A stretch of DNA of 64,000 nucleotides from the NCBI RefSeq assembly GCF_003315245.1, contig NZ_QNRT01000002.1, positions 852,206-916,205 of the forward strand. The letters run 5' to 3'. The position numbers and the translations under genes are program-made. This document shows, piece by piece, positions 25,515 to 34,544 of the stretch (within the stretch, counting starts at the first letter, position 1; each line of letters begins with the position of its first letter). The notes under the pieces are model-generated. The model saw only the letters and a list, made by a program, of their open reading frames with translations. It had not been told where the DNA came from and did not search any database. The stretch is from Arenicella xantha. GTDB taxonomy: Bacteria; Pseudomonadota; Gammaproteobacteria; Arenicellales; Arenicellaceae.

Positions 25515-26036
25515 ATGAGCAAAGAAAATTCAACTATGAAACCACAAGATATTTTGGTTCTTTTGAAAATCATCGCATGCGGTGAAGAACCATGGTTCCA
25601 AATACCAATGGCTAGGGATCTAGGCCTTGCTCAATCAGAAATGAGTCGCTCTATTGCCAGATCAAAATATGCAGGTCTACTAGATGCTTCTGGCCGGAAA
25701 GTCCGTAGACTCGCGTTAATGGACTTCATTGAGTACGGATTAACGTATGTTTTCCCTCAACGCCCAGGGTCAATGGTTCGTGGTGTGCCAACATCACATA
25801 GCGCTTCGCCTCTAAAAGAACAAATACACAGCGATGATAACTTTGTGTGGCCATACGCCAGCGGTACCGTCAAAGGACAGGCAGTGACTCCACTTTATAA
25901 GTCTGTACCTGAAGCGATACAGAATGATCCTTTGCTGCATGAGCTTTTAGCCTTGGTCGACGCAATTCGGCTTGGCAGCTCAAGAGAGAAGGCCATTGCA
26001 GTAACAGAGCTTAAGAAACGTGTACTTGGTGACTAA
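25515..26036 (+). CDS. Winged-helix protein paired with a nucleotidyltransferase
   Basis: A 173-residue protein with an N-terminal winged helix-turn-helix (QDILVLLKIIACGEEPWFQI then ARDLGLAQSEMSRSIARSKY, residues about 10-60) resembling MarR-like or AbiEi-type DNA-binding domains, and a C-terminal helix (LLHELLALVDAIRLGSSREK). The ATG at 25515 is preferred to 25509 because AGGA lies 8 bases upstream. It is 5 bp from the nucleotidyltransferase gene. Two dyads upstream are its likely operators. It is probably the antitoxin/repressor of the pair. I do not recognise a named family. Confidence 0.78.
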   Translation: MSKENSTMKPQDILVLLKIIACGEEPWFQIPMARDLGLAQSEMSRSIARSKYAGLLDASGRKVRRLALMDFIEYGLTYVFPQRPGSMVRGVPTSHSASPLKEQIHSDDNFVWPYASGTVKGQAVTPLYKSVPEAIQNDPLLHELLALVDAIRLGSSREKAIAVTELKKRVLGD

Positions 26037-26041
26037 GTATT

Positions 26042-26725
26042 ATGAAAAATAGAACAATAAACCTTGGGGTTGTTGCTGAAATTGCAAATGCACTTGGGGA
26101 GCTAAACGAGTCTGTTGTATTTGTTGGTGGCGCCGTCGTAAGCGTATACGCCGACGATACGGCAGCAGACGAAGTTCGGCCTACTCAGGATGTGGATTTA
26201 ACTCTGACTTTAGTGGATATCGATCAACATAGATTAGACAACAGGTTGGCTGAGCTTGGCTTTCACCCAGACTTACACGGCCATGCAATCTGCTCTTACC
26301 GCTATAAGGATATTGCTGTAGACATAATGGCTGCAACGGACACAATGCGCGGCCCAACAAACCGCTGGTATCAAGTTGGGTTCGAATCAATACAAAAAAT
26401 AGAAGTTCAAGATACCCCAATCCAAATACTGCCAGCACCATGCTATCTGGCAACTAAATTTGAAGCTTTTAATCATCGCGGCCAGGGCGATTACAGAACT
26501 AGTCATGATTTTGAAGATATTATCTATGTAATCGACAATCGAACGACGATTGTCGAGGAGATCAAAAATTCAGGTGAATCAATTCAAGGTTTTTTAAAGT
26601 CTGAAATACAGAAAATTTTGAGTAATAAATATGTTGATGAGATTTTATCGGCACACCTACACCCTTTGATTGAAGAGCAACGATATCCACTATTATTGGA
26701 TAAGCTGAAACGGATAGTAGTGTAA
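26042..26725 (+). CDS. AbiEii-like nucleotidyltransferase (putative toxin)
   Basis: A 227-residue protein with the minimal nucleotidyltransferase fold: VGGAVVSVYADD (Gly29, Gly30), then RPTQDVDLTL (Asp50, Asp52), a later strand DIAVDIMAA that may give the third Asp, and a helical region YLATKFEAFNHRGQG followed by HDFEDIIYVID, which parallels the Lys...Arg-Asp-x-x-Asp-Ile pattern of AbiEii/DUF1814 proteins. The regulator gene ends 5 bp upstream. By analogy to AbiE and MenAT pairs it may be a toxin modifying tRNA, but this has not been shown for this subgroup to my knowledge. Confidence 0.8.
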   Translation: MKNRTINLGVVAEIANALGELNESVVFVGGAVVSVYADDTAADEVRPTQDVDLTLTLVDIDQHRLDNRLAELGFHPDLHGHAICSYRYKDIAVDIMAATDTMRGPTNRWYQVGFESIQKIEVQDTPIQILPAPCYLATKFEAFNHRGQGDYRTSHDFEDIIYVIDNRTTIVEEIKNSGESIQGFLKSEIQKILSNKYVDEILSAHLHPLIEEQRYPLLLDKLKRIVV

Positions 26726-26932
26726 TTCGCATCTGACTCTATTAATTCGGTTAATTGCCGTGCCTCCGTGCAAAGCGAAACAGGTATCTATAGTACGGAT
26801 TCATGCACTTTTATAAACAAACGAGTGAAAATAAATCACAAGGTTTCATCGATAACAGCGCTTCTAACTCAAGTTTTTGATCATGCCTCTACATTTAGGA
26901 TAGGTAGAGCACCCATACACCTAATCATATTT

Positions 26933-28672
26933 CTAAAACAACCCAAGATACAATAAGCGCGCCTGCTGTGGGCTGATTTTAAGATATCCATCTTCATCGT
27001 AATCTACGCTTAGATGCTGTCGGTAAAACTCAAGAATTGAGCCATATGCCTCGCTGTATTTGCCTTTTGCGCCAGTCCGCGCGTACTTGAATTCGTATCG
27101 ATACCGATTAAAGCCGCCTTTAACCTTGATACCAATCGGTACTTCGTGAATTGGGTACTTGGCCCGCAAGCCAGTTAGTTTTGGCTTTACCCGCTCCTCT
27201 TGATACAAGCCTTCACCGCCGATAGGTGCCATGCGCACGTTTATGCCAAACGCTACAGCAACGGCTAAACCATACTGGCTGCGATCCAAGGTCACGCATT
27301 GAATACCAAAGGCTGATACATACGCAGTTAATTTTCCGGACTTGCGCTTGAGCTTACGGTACACCTCAGGCGCCAAGGTCACCATGGGAATGTCAGACGG
27401 TTTGGCCCAGGCTGATTTTTCTTTGTTGCTCGCGTTTGCATAGAGCTCATGTCTAATCGACTCGACAATGCCGCGCGTTAATATTGCGAGAATCCCCGCG
27501 CCAACAACGCTCGATAAAGAGTCCGCCCACTTCTGGTAATCTTGCTCGGTTACTTTTTTGCCGCTAACCGGCTTGTTCGGAAAGGACTTAATTAACGCAG
27601 CCAGCTCCGACTTCGCATTCATCTTCTTCCATAAAAACTCAGATGAAAAATCAAGCTTACGGTATGCCCTTAAGTCTGACTTCTCCGAACTCAGGCCTTG
27701 CTTTATTTTTAGCGAATCGTACCCGTAATCGGGCTTATGTTTTGACCTAAGCCATAGCTCAATCACGCGCCGATAAGACTTTGCGACATTGCAGCCCCAT
27801 ATTCGAAATGTGGATTCAGGAGAAAACGGTTGCCAATAGGAACTATTGATTAAACTCGGGTCGCCCTCTACGGTGCCCGTGCCACGCAGTCGCCGATGGT
27901 TAGTGAATACGGTCTCGACCTTGTCATACTTGTTGGTCGATGGCCAACCACGACTACTAAACGCACCTAAGACCAAATCACTGAATAGCTGCCCTTCTTT
28001 CTCTGCCGACACCATGTCTAAGCCCGACCTCGCATCCAAGTCTTTAGGGTCACGAGAGTCCGCGTCTTTATATTTTTCTCGAATGCTGGTGTTGGTTAAC
28101 ACTGGGCCGATACTGTAACTGTGAGAAAAAATCGACACTTCGAAAATAACCGGCTTGCTGCTGGAATTAACCCACTCAAGACGTTGCTGGTGAATCACCC
28201 AATACAAATGTAAAACAGAAATTCGCGACGAGTGGATACTCTCGGTAGCCGCTACTGTGCGGTCGAAACAATTAGACGCACTCTTCGAATCGCTGGTCCA
28301 GTCGTAATCGTCGGCAATCATGCCCGTAATATTGACCGCTCCAGGGTAAGCATTCCAAGAATCGTCGGTGACTTTAGGAACCGATGTGGTGGTAGAGACA
28401 GTAAACTCTTGACGCACAATCTGCCGCCCCGTTTTTTCCAACGTAGTATCGACACTCGTGAACCTTAATACGATCGCCGTGACCTTGCTGCCCATTTTGA
28501 GCCCCGCATACCCGTACTCTTTGGGGTAGCGAATAATCGCTTCGAGTCTTCGCTGACAAAGATCCTCATAGCGCGTTGTACCAGCTAAAACGCCATTACG
28601 TTTCTGCGCTCGATGACAGTGATTATTGTAATCATGACCCGCGACCATGATTAGAAATTGCTGTTCACTCAT
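26933..28672 (-). CDS. Large protein of unknown function (579 aa)
   Basis: A 579-residue protein that I do not recognise. There is no signal peptide; one hydrophobic stretch (SSVVGAGILAILTRGIVESI, about 395-415) could be buried or membrane-active. The N-terminus (FLIMVAGHDYNNHCHRAQKR) and the region IFSHSYSIGPVLTNTS look like an alpha/beta-type His-containing segment seen in some effector-like proteins, but I cannot assign a family. It starts 13 bp after the stop of the 28685-30997 gene and is certainly co-transcribed with it. Possible pairing: large structural or delivery-type protein first, candidate effector second. Composition is closer to the core genome than to the AT-rich modules at 18-26 kb. 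Confidence 0.75.
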   Translation of the reverse strand: MSEQQFLIMVAGHDYNNHCHRAQKRNGVLAGTTRYEDLCQRRLEAIIRYPKEYGYAGLKMGSKVTAIVLRFTSVDTTLEKTGRQIVRQEFTVSTTTSVPKVTDDSWNAYPGAVNITGMIADDYDWTSDSKSASNCFDRTVAATESIHSSRISVLHLYWVIHQQRLEWVNSSSKPVIFEVSIFSHSYSIGPVLTNTSIREKYKDADSRDPKDLDARSGLDMVSAEKEGQLFSDLVLGAFSSRGWPSTNKYDKVETVFTNHRRLRGTGTVEGDPSLINSSYWQPFSPESTFRIWGCNVAKSYRRVIELWLRSKHKPDYGYDSLKIKQGLSSEKSDLRAYRKLDFSSEFLWKKMNAKSELAALIKSFPNKPVSGKKVTEQDYQKWADSLSSVVGAGILAILTRGIVESIRHELYANASNKEKSAWAKPSDIPMVTLAPEVYRKLKRKSGKLTAYVSAFGIQCVTLDRSQYGLAVAVAFGINVRMAPIGGEGLYQEERVKPKLTGLRAKYPIHEVPIGIKVKGGFNRYRYEFKYARTGAKGKYSEAYGSILEFYRQHLSVDYDEDGYLKISPQQARLLYLGLF

Positions 28673-28684
28673 GCTATGTCTGCG

Positions 28685-30997
28685 CTATTTTTTGGACTTT
28701 GCCATTTTGTCTTTAACCGGCTTCTCGGGTTTAGTCGGCGGCTCGGGCTTCTCAGGGTCTGGCTCGGACAGCTTCGCACAACCTGTGCGGCCGAGCAGCA
28801 GGTCGTTGATGTCTGGGTTGTCATCATCCAATACCACCAAGTTAGTCGGCACCAGCTCTTCGAAGCAATCGACTAGCACTTCATCTTGTCGGTCTTTATC
28901 TAACTCGAGAATCTCTAATAAGTCTCGGTTTTCGGTAACATCGAACTCGTCAAAGCTTTCACCACCTAGGATTTGTTCAGCCACCTGCTGCGAATACCCG
29001 GGCCTAACTGGAACAAACACGCGCGCAGCACCAGCGGTTAGAAAATGCTCAAACGTGGCATCCATGCTCGATGCGGAACGAATCTCCAACCAGTTTTCCT
29101 TGTCGGCCCAAAAATATGGGTAGAAAATATACGTCATATTCTCCCACTCAAACGCCGTTTCAAACGCTCGAACACGAGTTGAGAAATTATTTAAGGTAGC
29201 AGTATCTGCAAAATTGACATCGCCTTCGCTGTCGATCATTGTTGATCCAGCAGGGTCGTCCAAGCGAGCACTTTGCATTAGCATCGACAAACATGCTCGT
29301 TTTAATTCTCGACGTTCAGTATCGCGATTTTTCAGACTGTTGACTCGCTGCCTCGGTTCCTCACTATCGAGCTCAAGCCTGTCTAGTTCATTTTGGTAGT
29401 CGGCCATTTGCGCTTGATAAGCCTCGAGTATCTCAGAGTAACTTTGATACGCCCATTGCCGCATTGCGCTTTTAGTCGGCTCAAAGTACACGGTTACCGT
29501 GGCAGAAATAGCATGGCGCGAAAATGCAGTGGCGGCAATCGGGATTGCCGTTGTCATATTGCCAATTTGCGTAGCATTTAGTTTGCGGATTTTGGAGTCT
29601 ACCGTTGGCGCCACTGGGTTTTGATTCGCATCGAGGTCTGCCGGCACTTCTAAGCCCGCTACGTAAAAACGCCCGTTTCGCTCTTCAACCGTACGCTGAC
29701 CATTGTTATCGATGAACTTCTTTTTATTGGAGAGAGAAACGCGAGCTTCGCCAATGTTTATCCAAAAGTTGTAACGCTTCTCATTGTCACCACCATCGTT
29801 TTCATCAATATCCGGAAACAACACAGTGAGTTGCGCATGACTCGGTTGATACCCCTCTGGCACTTCGATTAACAGCTCACCACTCTCATCGCCAAGCACC
29901 AGTGGCTCGCGACTGCCAGCCTGACTGTCCTCGGGTTTGAGAATAAATGTATTAGACTGTGAGACACCCGATTGCGGCGGTGCGACTACGTCGGTAGCGC
30001 TTACCTTGCTCGCCTCAATGGTATATCGCCTAGCCCATTCAGCGATTGACGTTTCGCTCTTCAACACATCTTCCAAGGACAACGAAATAGCTTCCGGTTT
30101 GGTAATTCCGGGGCTCTCCACGCGCTTACGAATTAGACTCGCTGCGGGTTGCGGCACAACAAACTCCAACATCATCCGCTGGCCAACCTCCATCACCTCA
30201 ACTTTAACTTTGCGCATCAACGAACGATATACGCCCGCTATATTCTTAGCCCCAGACGCAGCGTTCTTAAAACTGTGAAGTGACAATTCATCAAGTTCAG
30301 TAACAGACTTCACGACCTTAGTTTCTGATCGAGATTCCTGCATTTTGTTCACCGCCTTGGTCACCACCGATTTGGAAAACCGAGAAGCCACGGTTTGGCT
30401 TGCTTGAGTAGAAATACCAGCACTGCCTGACGTCATGGCATCCACCTTTGTGGTGCCATAGTCCGCCGACACTTTAACACCAGCTTGGAGAGCCGCTTCT
30501 TTCTCAACTTGTTCTGAGGTCTCCCTAGCAAGCTCAGCCGCTTGATGAGTTTGCAAGTCACGAGATTGTGACGTTTCAATCGTTGAGGAAGTAGACTCGA
30601 TCACTTCTGTTCGGTCAGTGCGGCGATGCGACCGAACCTTCTCTTCACCGCGCAATACGTTTTCAATAAACGCGTATTCCTCTTTCTCATAACCGAGCAG
30701 TGTCTCACGCGTAACGTAAGCTTTGCCGACGCCAAAGATTGACACCAAACTCTGTTGGCTCGAACTCGGGTCGGTGGGCGTGGCGATTGGTTCGAGCAAG
30801 TCTCGACGCACCTCAGCTTCTACGGTAGCGCCACCTAAAGACATCACCATGGTTACGAAATCGCGAGGTGCAATATTATGCCGGTCACCGATCGCTTCAA
30901 TTTGATCTTCAACGACGTCGGGTTTATCGCTACCAGGTTTTTTGGGTTTAAGGGTTCGAGCTTCGACCAGCATAAATCGAAATAATTCGTTTGCCAT
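28685..30997 (-). CDS. Large coiled-coil-rich protein of unknown function (770 aa)
   Basis: A 770-residue protein of unknown family. Residues about 130-240 are rich in Ser/Thr/Glu/Gln (HQAAELARETSEQVEKEAAL) and probably form coiled coil. KNAASGAKNIAGVYRSLMRK with VEVMEVGQRMMLEFVVPQPA around 280-310 and FLTAGAARVFVPVRPGY around 680-700 are conserved-looking blocks that I recall from large uncharacterised bacterial proteins. The C-terminus is very Lys/Pro-rich (PEPPTKPEKPVKDKMAKSKK). The start at 30997 is chosen (MANELFRF) because GGAGA lies 8-12 bases upstream; the frame is open to 31054. No signal peptide. First gene of a two-gene operon. Confidence 0.75.
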   Translation of the reverse strand: MANELFRFMLVEARTLKPKKPGSDKPDVVEDQIEAIGDRHNIAPRDFVTMVMSLGGATVEAEVRRDLLEPIATPTDPSSSQQSLVSIFGVGKAYVTRETLLGYEKEEYAFIENVLRGEEKVRSHRRTDRTEVIESTSSTIETSQSRDLQTHQAAELARETSEQVEKEAALQAGVKVSADYGTTKVDAMTSGSAGISTQASQTVASRFSKSVVTKAVNKMQESRSETKVVKSVTELDELSLHSFKNAASGAKNIAGVYRSLMRKVKVEVMEVGQRMMLEFVVPQPAASLIRKRVESPGITKPEAISLSLEDVLKSETSIAEWARRYTIEASKVSATDVVAPPQSGVSQSNTFILKPEDSQAGSREPLVLGDESGELLIEVPEGYQPSHAQLTVLFPDIDENDGGDNEKRYNFWINIGEARVSLSNKKKFIDNNGQRTVEERNGRFYVAGLEVPADLDANQNPVAPTVDSKIRKLNATQIGNMTTAIPIAATAFSRHAISATVTVYFEPTKSAMRQWAYQSYSEILEAYQAQMADYQNELDRLELDSEEPRQRVNSLKNRDTERRELKRACLSMLMQSARLDDPAGSTMIDSEGDVNFADTATLNNFSTRVRAFETAFEWENMTYIFYPYFWADKENWLEIRSASSMDATFEHFLTAGAARVFVPVRPGYSQQVAEQILGGESFDEFDVTENRDLLEILELDKDRQDEVLVDCFEELVPTNLVVLDDDNPDINDLLLGRTGCAKLSEPDPEKPEPPTKPEKPVKDKMAKSKK

Positions 30998-31278
30998 TGA
31001 TTTTTTCTCCGTGTGGAATGGGTTTGGGAGGTGAGCCCAATCAGTGTTATGCAAACCAATGCTAGTTAAGATACCGCATCTAAACTATCCCCTAAATGAG
31101 TGATAATTCAGCCCCCAAAAAAGTAAATCCACAGACTATTCAGACTCAACTTTTTGTAAACCTCATTAGTTATTTTGACGCTGACATCGTAGTATCAGGG
31201 TATTCGCTCAGCCACACCGACCGCTGGTCGAAATAGGGATTTTAATCATTTCAATTTATCTACAAGGAGTCGCGCGAT

Positions 31279-31884
31279 ATGTCACTGATCAACATTGTTA
31301 ACAACTCTGAAGACCACCTCCAGCTCGGTATTTACACAACACGACCCACAGAGAATGTAGAGCAATCGGCATGGATTACCCAATCACTGAACAGCCATAC
31401 ATCCGCTTCATTCTCTGCACGACAAAAATTTACTGTGCACGCCAACTACGGCAATAAACTCGCCCCTGACGGCGGTCAGAAAACCAATAGCATGCAGTTT
31501 TTGGAGGGCGCGGCGAAATTTCAGGTGGTCAATGCTGGCGCTGAAGGAGAGCAAAACACGAAGCTCAAAATTGAGCAGCTTTTTGAAGACTTGGTGCCCA
31601 ATAAAGTGTCTCTCCACAACATGTCTAATCAGGGCATATGGGCACATATTGAGCGCGCAGAAGGCGGTTCATTTGCCCCAGTCATGATGTCACCGGGGGC
31701 TGTTTTAATAGAAGATGTCAGCGCCATGCCTTTTTATTTAGCTATTATTAAGCACTTAGTCACCAGCAGTGATGAACCCATTGGAGAGCTAATTCATTTA
31801 CCGGCGACAGCCATAACGTCGGGGCAAACGGCCACCATCACCGGTTCAAATTGGCGCGGCTATACAATCGCGTTGAGCGAGTAA
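31279..31884 (+). CDS. Hypothetical protein (201 aa)
   Basis: I do not recognise this protein. It has no signal peptide or membrane helix and appears beta-rich (NIVNNSEDHLQLGIYTTRPT; SLHNMSNQGIWAHIERAEGG), with two similar Asn-rich openings (IVNNSED, LHNMSNQG) that may reflect two related beta-sandwich halves. An AAGGAG site lies 12 bp before the ATG. It is divergent from the two large unknown genes with a 281-bp gap, and a bidirectional terminator follows. It may belong functionally with them. Confidence 0.75.
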   Translation: MSLINIVNNSEDHLQLGIYTTRPTENVEQSAWITQSLNSHTSASFSARQKFTVHANYGNKLAPDGGQKTNSMQFLEGAAKFQVVNAGAEGEQNTKLKIEQLFEDLVPNKVSLHNMSNQGIWAHIERAEGGSFAPVMMSPGAVLIEDVSAMPFYLAIIKHLVTSSDEPIGELIHLPATAITSGQTATITGSNWRGYTIALSE

Positions 31885-31914
31885 CTAAAATAACTGACAC
31901 AACTGAAACGCCAA

Positions 31915-31950
31915 CAAAAAAGGCTGCCAGTTGGCAGCCTTTCAATTTTT
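31915..31950. terminator. Bidirectional terminator between convergent genes
   Basis: AAAGGCTGCCA and TGGCAGCCTTT pair around GT (31919-31942), with an A-run on the left and TTTTT at 31946-31950. It serves the unknown gene on the plus strand and the beta-barrel gene on the minus strand. Confidence 0.88.
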
Positions 31951-31974
31951 AATACGCAAACTATATACAAGGTA

Positions 31975-32565
31975 TTAGAAGCGAAATTGCACTCCGGCAG
32001 CAATAAGCTTGATTTCGTCGAAAGCGTCATAGCGAACTTGTAACGCCAACTTGTCGGTAACGCGAAAATCGACCGATGCGCCTGCGTAGAATTCTGCATC
32101 GCCATCGATTTCAACTGCGTCAAATGCGGAAACAACGCCTACTTCACCACGAGCCTCATACACACCAGCACGGCCAGACAATGAGAAACGTTGGCTGAGT
32201 GGTACTGTCCCTACACCAGCTAAATACAATGATTCTGCGCTTAGCGTAATGTCGGCGCTTTCCCGTAACACTGACAAGCGTGTTACGTATTCACCTAAGT
32301 CCACATAGCCTGCCTCTATCGCCCAAGAATCGTTAAAGTGAAACGCTGCATTAATGCCTAGCGCGCTGTCACTGTCATCGGGGTTAGTACAACGAACGAC
32401 AAAATATTCTGGACCTTGCTGTCGAACGTCATTACAAATTGTATTGATTTCATCGAATGTCGCTTGCCCAGCCATCAGGCCGATACTAAATTCACCAGCG
32501 CGCGCGAATTGTGCTGTCGCGCCGCCAACCGAGATAAGCACGAGTAGTGCAATGATTGCCTTCAT
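31975..32565 (-). CDS. Small outer-membrane beta-barrel protein
   Basis: A 196-residue precursor with a signal peptide (about 1-23, ending FARAGE) and an eight-strand OmpA/OmpW-like barrel. Strand patterns include FSIGLMAGQ, WAIEAGYVDLGEY and ALQVRYDAFDEIKLIAAGVQ, and the last residues FRF are the Bam signal for outer-membrane insertion. One Cys pair (TICNDVRQ, VVRCTN) lies in an extracellular loop. Function within the outer membrane is unknown. Confidence 0.85.
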   Translation of the reverse strand: MKAIIALLVLISVGGATAQFARAGEFSIGLMAGQATFDEINTICNDVRQQGPEYFVVRCTNPDDSDSALGINAAFHFNDSWAIEAGYVDLGEYVTRLSVLRESADITLSAESLYLAGVGTVPLSQRFSLSGRAGVYEARGEVGVVSAFDAVEIDGDAEFYAGASVDFRVTDKLALQVRYDAFDEIKLIAAGVQFRF

Positions 32566-32824
32566 GATAATTCCTATATTTAAATACGATTAGTGCCTGC
32601 GAACTCAAATTATTTTCCTTAATGGGAAAATTCCGTTTTCCAAGCAGTGGATATGACACCTCGTTGCCAGAAGCGCGATTATGCACACCTAGTGACAAGT
32701 TCCAAGTAGCAAAGCTAATCAGCCATCAATATTGATGAGTTAAATTGCAAATGAAACAGCTATCTATTATGTCGAATCAAATTCGCTTGGTTTCAGCCTG
32801 GCTTTACCGATTCGGATTATTAGT

Positions 32825-32849
32825 CTATTGTCAATTATACCGACAATAG
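32825..32849. promoter_or_regulatory. Inverted repeat in 302-bp region before the aminotransferase-like gene
   Basis: CTATTGTC and GACAATAG form perfect 8-bp arms with a 9-bp centre, ending 18 bp before the ATG at 32868 and next to its ribosome site. It may be an operator. The rest of 32566-32867 holds only an A/T-rich inverted repeat (GGAAAA/TTTTCC near 32622-32641) and no gene. Confidence 0.5.
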
Positions 32850-32867
32850 TGTTGAAAGGAGAAAGGT

Positions 32868-34199
32868 ATGTTACGACGTGATTTTCTGAGTATTTCGAGC
32901 ATCGCTCTAGGTGCAGGTTTAACCGCTAACACAACGCGCGCCGCAGAGACTGCATTCACGGCAAAACCCAAGGACGTAGCCATGACTTCGGCGGCTCCAG
33001 TCTCCCAAGGCGATTGGAGCGCACTGCGCGATTTGTTTCCGCTAACGCGCAATTACATTCAACTCTCAACTTTTCTATTGGCATCACACCCAAAGCCAGT
33101 ATCCGACGAAATCGATCGTCATCGGCGTGCGCTTGATGAAAATCCATCGGATTATTGGCATGAACACGGCTTAACGATTGACGCCGATATCTCTAACGCT
33201 GCCGCGGACTATATGGGCGGCAATGGCTCACAGATCGCGTTAACCGACAGCACAACTATGGGTTTAGCATTAGTCTACAGCGGCTTACAACTCCAGCCTG
33301 GGCAGGAAATATTACAAACCACGCACGACCACTACTCCACTGATTTGTCGTTGGCGCATCGCGCTAAACGCACCGGCGCAAGCGTTCGACAGGTGCCTCT
33401 CTATGAAGACCCAGCTACAGTAAGTACTGAATCATTAGTTAAAAATCTACTTAACGGAATTACAGCCAAAACAAGTGTGGTGGCGGTAACCTGGGTTCAT
33501 TCGTCTACGGGCGTTAAATTACCGATTCGCGCCATGGCTGATGCAATTCAGACGATCAACGCCAAACGCGATGACGCCGACCAAATTCTGTTCTGTGTTG
33601 ACGGTGTACATGGGTTCGGCATTGAAGACCAAGACATCAGCCAACTCGGTTGTGACTTCTTTATCGCTGGCACGCACAAATGGATTTTCGGCCCGCGCGG
33701 CACTGGGGTAATTTGGGGAAATGACCGAGCGTGGAGTCGGTGCGAAGCAGTTATTCCTAGTTTTAGTCGATCTTACGACGTGTGGCTCGGCAACTCTCGC
33801 CAAGACCAAGTTCCAATCGGCGAACATATGACACCCGGTGGATTCCACTCATTTGAGCATCGCTGGGCTTTGCCTGCCGCGTTTCAATTGCACCAACAAC
33901 TGGGCAAAGAAAATGTGCAACAACGGATTCATCAATTAAACACTCACACCAAAGTTGGGCTGGCTAAGATGTCGCACGTTAAGCTCTACACGCCGATGTC
34001 CAGTAGCCTCTCTTCTGGCCTAGTATGCTTCGATGTAGCCGGTGTAACGCCCGATGACGTGGTTAAGCGTATGCATAATAAGGGAATTATTATGAGTAGC
34101 ACACCGTATCGCCAGAGCTACGCTCGCTTTGCGCCGAGCCTACTTAACGATGAGGATGAAATCGATTATGCATTGTCAGAAATTGCCGCAATGTCGTAG
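32868..34199 (+). CDS. Tat-exported class V aminotransferase-fold PLP enzyme
   Basis: A 443-residue enzyme. The N-terminus MLRRDFLSISSIALGAGLTA is a twin-arginine signal (RRDFL), so export to the periplasm with cofactor bound is likely. The catalytic domain is of the class V/isopenicillin-N-epimerase type: TDSTTMGLALVYSGL binds PLP phosphate, TWVHSSTGVKLPI follows, then VDGVHGFG with the Asp for the pyridine nitrogen, and GTHKWIFGPRGTG with the Schiff-base Lys at about residue 271. Substrate unknown; related exported enzymes act on amino-acid derivatives. Good Shine-Dalgarno (AAAGGAGAAAGGT) in front. Confidence 0.87.
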   Translation: MLRRDFLSISSIALGAGLTANTTRAAETAFTAKPKDVAMTSAAPVSQGDWSALRDLFPLTRNYIQLSTFLLASHPKPVSDEIDRHRRALDENPSDYWHEHGLTIDADISNAAADYMGGNGSQIALTDSTTMGLALVYSGLQLQPGQEILQTTHDHYSTDLSLAHRAKRTGASVRQVPLYEDPATVSTESLVKNLLNGITAKTSVVAVTWVHSSTGVKLPIRAMADAIQTINAKRDDADQILFCVDGVHGFGIEDQDISQLGCDFFIAGTHKWIFGPRGTGVIWGNDRAWSRCEAVIPSFSRSYDVWLGNSRQDQVPIGEHMTPGGFHSFEHRWALPAAFQLHQQLGKENVQQRIHQLNTHTKVGLAKMSHVKLYTPMSSSLSSGLVCFDVAGVTPDDVVKRMHNKGIIMSSTPYRQSYARFAPSLLNDEDEIDYALSEIAAMS

Positions 34200-34544
34200 C
34201 TATACCCTGAGCCCGATGTAAGCGTAGCCGGTACCGGACGAGTCACGGCGCTAGTATCACGGCTAGGCCGAGACTCGCTTCGAATCTAGGAAATATGCGG
34301 CATAGACGCCTGTTTACGCGCGCGCCATTGTTAACACTTGATGACATTTGCTGGATAGGCAAGCGCCAGCAAACTTGCCATACTGTATTTGGTTAGTCTT
34401 CTCTAACTATCCAAGCAGTACTCGGTGATCACTGTTGACCACCTTATAAGTTAAGGACACGAACACGCCTGTTTTGAGTTTTGTCGCGTTATTCACCGCC
34501 CTTTTTTGTTTGTCTATTAACGCTATCGGAGGATTGGAAGAACG
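34200..34544. other. 345-bp intergenic region
   Basis: No gene supported. A hairpin with perfect 8-bp arms TTTGCTGG (34347-34354) and CCAGCAAA (34366-34373) is the clearest structure. A GC-rich part (34210-34290) with GAGTC/GACTC words could form structure after the upstream gene. A CGGAGGA ribosome site at 34528-34534 serves the next gene. Confidence 0.55.

Noticed and set aside
17730-31884. Integron cassette array
   Set aside because: Modules are separated by repeats, but the repeats lack the attC core sites (RYYYAAC/GTTRRRY pairs) and no integrase is present.
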